Source: Stomorhina lunata
Taxonomy: Eukaryota; Arthropoda; Insecta; Diptera; Rhiniidae
DNA length: 64,000 nucleotides
Assembly: GCA_933228675.1 (NCBI GenBank)
Contig: OW121743.1
Location: 94,117,998 to 94,181,997, forward strand
Reading direction: 5' to 3'
Shown here: positions 60,090 through 64,000 of the stretch, in pieces
Layout of the letters: every line of letters begins with the position of its first letter
How positions within the stretch are numbered: position 1 is the stretch's first letter
Notes under the pieces: model-generated
What the model saw: only the letters and a program-made list of their open reading frames with translations
Told to the model about the DNA's origin: nothing
Database searches by the model: none
Made by a program: the position numbers and the translations under genes

Positions 60090-61436
60090 GAAATTTTTAA
60101 AAGTTTTCCATAAAAGCATAGAAATTTCCTTTAAATATTTAGATTTTTCGAAAATTTGCTATAAAAATATAAATATTTGTGAAAATCTCCTATAAAAATA
60201 TTTTTGAAAATTTCCTATAAAAATATAGAAATTTTCAAAAATTTCCTATAAAAATAGAGAACTTTTTGGAAATTTCCTATAAAAATATAGAGAGTTTTGA
60301 AAATTTCCTTTAAAAATATAGAACTTTTGCGAAAAGTTCCTATAAAAATATAGAAATTTTGGAAATTTTCCTACAAAAATATAGAGATTTTCGAAAATTT
60401 CCTATAAAAATATAGAAATTTTCGAAAATTTCCTATACAAATATAGAAATTTTCAAAAATTTGCTATAAAAATATAGAAATTTTGGAAAATTTTCTTTAA
60501 AAATATTGAAATTTTTGAAAAATTCCTTTTAAAATATAGAAATTTTCGAAAGTTTTCTTAACAAGTATAGAAATTTTCAAAAATTTCCTATAAAGATATA
60601 GAAATTTTTGAATATTTCCTATAAAAATATACAAATTTTCGAAAAATACAAATAAAAATATAGAAATTTTCGAAAATTTCCTATAAAAATATAGAAATTT
60701 TCAAAAATTTCCTATAAAAATAGACAAATTTTTGGAAATTTCCTATAAAAATTTAAATTTTCAAAAATTTCTTTGAAAAATATAGAAATTTTTGAAAATT
60801 TCCCATAAAAATATCGGAATTTTCGAAAATTTCCTTTAAAAAATGTTCGACAATTTCCTATAAAAATATAAAAGTTTTGAAAGCTTCCTATAAAAATATA
60901 GAAATTTTCGAAAAATTCCTATAAAAATATAGAAATTTTCGACAATTTCTTATGAAAATATCGAAATTTTGGAAAATTTCCTATGAAAATATAGAAATTT
61001 TCGAAAATTTTCTATAAAACTATATAAATTTTCGAAAATTTCCTATAAGAATATAGAAATTTTTGAAAACTTCCTATAAAAATGTAGGAAATTGACGAAA
61101 GTTTCTATATTTTTATAAGAAATTTTCGAAAATTTCTATATTTTTTTTTTTTGGGAATTTTCGAAAATTTCTATATTTTTATAGGAAATTTTCAAAAATA
61201 TATTTCCTATAAAAATATAGAAATTTTCGAAACTTTCCTATAAAAGTATAGAAATTTTCTAAAATTTCCTAAAAAAATATAGAAATTTTCGAAAATTTCT
61301 TATAAAAATATAGAAATTTTCGTCAATTTCCTATAAAAATATACAAATTTTCGAAAATTTGCTACAAAAATATACAGATTTTTGAAAATTTCCAATTAAA
61401 ATATAGAAATTTTCGAAAAATTCCCATTAGAATATA
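60090..61436. repeat. Array 13: ~31-bp minisatellite, TTTTCGAAAATTTCC spacer, with an inverted segment
   Basis: The unit is TTTCCTATAAAAATATAGAA, then ATTTTCGAAAA, about 43 units with moderate divergence. Between 61098 and 61200 the units are in reverse orientation (TTTCTATATTTTTATAGGAA). The right edge abuts repeat X copy C. Confidence 0.93.
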
Positions 61437-61990
61437 GAAATTTTTCATCAAACTCAGTAGTATCTGACACAAATTCATGTTTTTTGTCTTTATGTCGATT
61501 TAGTTAACACACAGAATGTTGGAGATATCAGGAAATCACAAAAGCTCTACAGAATTCAGTGTTTTCGTTTTTCTTTGGACAAAAACTAAAAGACAAGAGT
61601 CTCTTCTTTAGAGTGAGCGAAAAAAAATTACCAAAATTTACCGATCGTAGAACAAAGTTCAAAATTTTCTGAAAATGTCATATAAATTATGAAGCATAAT
61701 TTAAGCAAAAAGTGTTGCATTCTTTTAAGCGTAACTTTTTAATCAAATTTCATTTAAGCGTAAGGCTAAGGCAGGTAACCCTAGGATTCGATGGATTTTA
61801 CCAACAGCGGGTAGAAATATTTTTTGGGTCAACTAATAGACGTGTGGTGAATTTCATTAAATTTTGGTAAGAATTCAGTCTTATACGTTGAGAGCAAAAA
61901 TAAGTGAAAAAAGGGGTCCAAGACAGGTACCTCAAGCTATCTCATCCAAAACTTGTATAACTGTTTCATTGATCATTTAACAGGCAGGTA
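61437..61990 (+). repeat. Dispersed repeat family X, copy C (5' truncated)
   Basis: It starts within the family at AAATTTTTCATCAAACTCAG and includes AAAAAGTGTTGCATTC, GCGTAACTTTTTAATCAAAT and CAACTAATAGACGTGTG. The left part of the family is missing and replaced by array 13. Confidence 0.7.
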
Positions 61991-62654
61991 CCCCAAATAT
62001 TTTTTTTTGATTTTTCCATATAAGTAAGTCAGTGCCATGCACTTATATAAAACTTTTAATAATTTTTTTATACCATAATTTTTTTAACAAAACCTTTTCA
62101 AAAAGCTCGTTAGAGCTTTACATCTATTTTTCTGCCCACAAGTGTACCATGCTACACTCAAGTCAATTTTATAGTTCTACCATCCATATGAGGAAAATGG
62201 TAAAATACATCATTATTCACTTCACTTATTCAAATATTTTAATTATAAGTGTTGAGAAAGCTTTCAAGGACCATTAAATATTTCTGTTCCATTATATTTC
62301 ACCAAACATCATTGACTTATGATAATAAATGTTTGACTTTAAATAAAATTAAAAAATAAAGTAAATACAATCAAATAAACAACACTTTGCTGTTTTATCT
62401 TTACATGTCGCACACTGTCAACAATCATTCGGAGTTATTTAAAATGTTGCAATAATTCATAAGACATTTTTAACGTATTTGTCATTTTTAATCGATTAAT
62501 TTATTCAGCAATAACAATCAGCTCCTCTGCAAAGTTCAGGCAACAACAATTTAGTCATTCTACTCCTGCTTTTCATTTCGAATGTAACAAAGTATTTACT
62601 TAGCAATTGTGGGTGTACAATTTGATGCGGTACTTATGAATGTGATTTAAAGTG
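61991..62654. other. No recognised gene
   Basis: The 81-codon open frame 62032-62277 (plus) shows no recognisable domain. Unique AT-rich sequence. Confidence 0.5.
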
Positions 62655-62803
62655 GGAGGATATACATTAGGGTAGATTTTGTAAAAAACAAATCCAAATA
62701 AAAATTTCTTTGATTGTTTTAATTTAAACTTTTAGGGACATTTTAAACTTAATCTGTATTTTCAAAAACTATTATTATAATTCTACCCTAATATACACCT
62801 ACC
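62655..62803. mobile_element. 149-bp MITE-like element with 22-bp imperfect inverted repeats
   Basis: The left end GGAGGATATACATTAGGGTA, then GA, matches the reverse complement of 62782-62803 (GGTAGGTGTATATTAGGGTA, then GA) at 17 of 22 positions, with the inner ATTAGGGTAGA identical. Non-coding interior. Confidence 0.6.
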
Positions 62804-63879
62804 TATTATTAACACAATATATACCTTGGAAAATTTTAAAAGCTTTACACACACGTTCCCACAAAATATTTTATACGAATGTATTTGAATATGTCATACA
62901 TTTTACAAATGAAATTGTAGCGGTAAATATTTCCTTTAGTTTACAAATGTCACTTAATGTGACAAATGTGTTATGTTTTTTACAGAGAAAAGTCAAATGT
63001 AAGTGTTGCGACAAAATCTATTTTCACAAGGGAATTATAGAGACAAAAAAATAATATGAAGTCATGCACAATGAAATTAAATCAAATTGATTTTTAAAAT
63101 TTCAAATGACATTTTTATAATACAGATTTTTTAGAGCACAAGTAATTCATAATTATGTTTGAAAGTGCATAAAATTTTAATGATAAAAATTTTAACTAAA
63201 TACTAGAATGTAATAACAAAAGCCATCTACTTAAACACGAAAGAAGGACTTTTTAATCCCTAAATCTATAAATCAAATTAATATTTAAAAGCTCCAACAA
63301 AATCTTTTGACTGTATGTTCATTTCCAAACACTTAAATGTATTAAATCACTTTTAAAAGACATCAGAAGACTTTTTGGGCTAAAACCTTCTTAGTTTCTC
63401 ATTTTTTTGTAAAATATTTAAAAGCAAACACAAAATACATTTAATAAATAGCTTTCACTCACTTACCCCTAAAGCTACTTTAGCCATTTTTTGCCCATTT
63501 TCAATATTTTAAAAAGCCTCTGGAAAGAAAGACAAACAAAATATAGTGAAACTCATACATATCTATAAAATATATATATGTACAAAAATTGACACAAGTA
63601 TCAAATATCATATTTCCATGTACAAAACATATGGAGAGATATAATGTTTGCTTAGGGATGGAAATGTCTAAAATGACAAATAGAAAAAGTTTCAGTATGA
63701 CCTTCGAACTCAAATGCACTTAAATTTGATATTTTGTTACACTTTCTCCTCTATTCAATTTTGAAATATATAAAATGACCAATACAGGGTGATGTATATA
63801 ATATTTTCTGGAATAAAAAAAAGAATCTTCGAATATTTTATTATTATAATTCTAAAAAAAATCCATTTTCGATCATATT
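62804..63879. other. No recognised gene
   Basis: This is unique AT-rich sequence. The open frame 63501-63719 (minus) has no recognisable domain. Confidence 0.5.
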
Positions 63880-64000
63880 AAAATTTTAGATAATTTTTCT
63901 TCTAAAATTTTCTATAAATTAAGCAATTTTTTATTAATACAGAAATTTTCGAAAATATTCTCTAAATATGAAATTTTCTATAAATAATAATTTTCTATAA
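63880..64000. repeat. Array 14: start of another minisatellite of the same type
   Basis: AATTTTCTATAAATTAAGCA, then TTAATACAGAAATTTTCGAA and TTTTCTATAAATAATAATTT, recur at the right edge. The array continues past the window. Confidence 0.55.

Noticed and set aside
1..64000. Centromeric or heterochromatic satellite block
   Set aside because: The arrays are 1-2 kb each, differ in spacer, are separated by unique sequence, and lie in introns of an intact gene.

Overview
The window is animal nuclear DNA, very AT-rich, and almost certainly from a higher (calyptrate-type) fly. Three things support this. A split gene on the minus strand has GT-AG introns. Its protein matches the insect form of carbonic anhydrase-related protein (CARP, CA10/CA11 type). 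The dispersed repeats carry (TA)n and (GTCY)n tracts and the start motif TATACCCTTCACC or TATACCCACCATC, a hallmark of dipteran mini-me-like elements. There is no bacterial or viral gene content.

One gene is supported. CARP runs on the minus strand from its start codon at 43954 to beyond the left edge. Six coding exons (43954-43894, 16782-16735, 6963-6827, 6521-6330, 6261-6099, 2101-1947) total 756 nt. They join in frame as 252 codons with consistent phases and GT-AG ends. Two of the three zinc-binding histidines of active carbonic anhydrases are replaced, so the product should be a secreted, non-catalytic CA-fold protein. The last roughly 70-80 residues lie outside the window. Introns 1, 2 and 5 are 27.1, 9.8 and 4.0 kb; introns 3 and 4 are 305 and 68 bp.

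Most of the rest is repeats. About 17 kb, around a quarter of the window, is made of at least thirteen tandem arrays with 29-33 bp units. Each array has its own spacer, but nearly all share one dyad core, TTTTCTATAGAAAA or a one- or two-base variant. They lie in CARP introns 1, 2, 5 and 6 and upstream of the gene. Several abut fragments of transposable elements, and one carries a higher-order duplication pattern in exact multiples of its 31-bp unit. This array superfamily is the most striking feature here.

The remaining mobile DNA comprises at least seven mini-me-like copies or fragments, a larger related element at 51302-53178 with a perfect terminal hairpin, three copies of a tRNA-derived SINE, three copies of an unnamed dispersed repeat (family X), and eight inverted-repeat-bounded DNA elements from 149 bp to 2.4 kb. 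There is also a broken LINE reverse-transcriptase fragment. Several insertions are nested, which gives a relative order of events. The region right of about 44.5 kb has no recognisable coding exon; it may be upstream flank or hold non-coding 5' exons.

The many open frames through the arrays are by-products of unit lengths divisible by three and were not annotated as genes.
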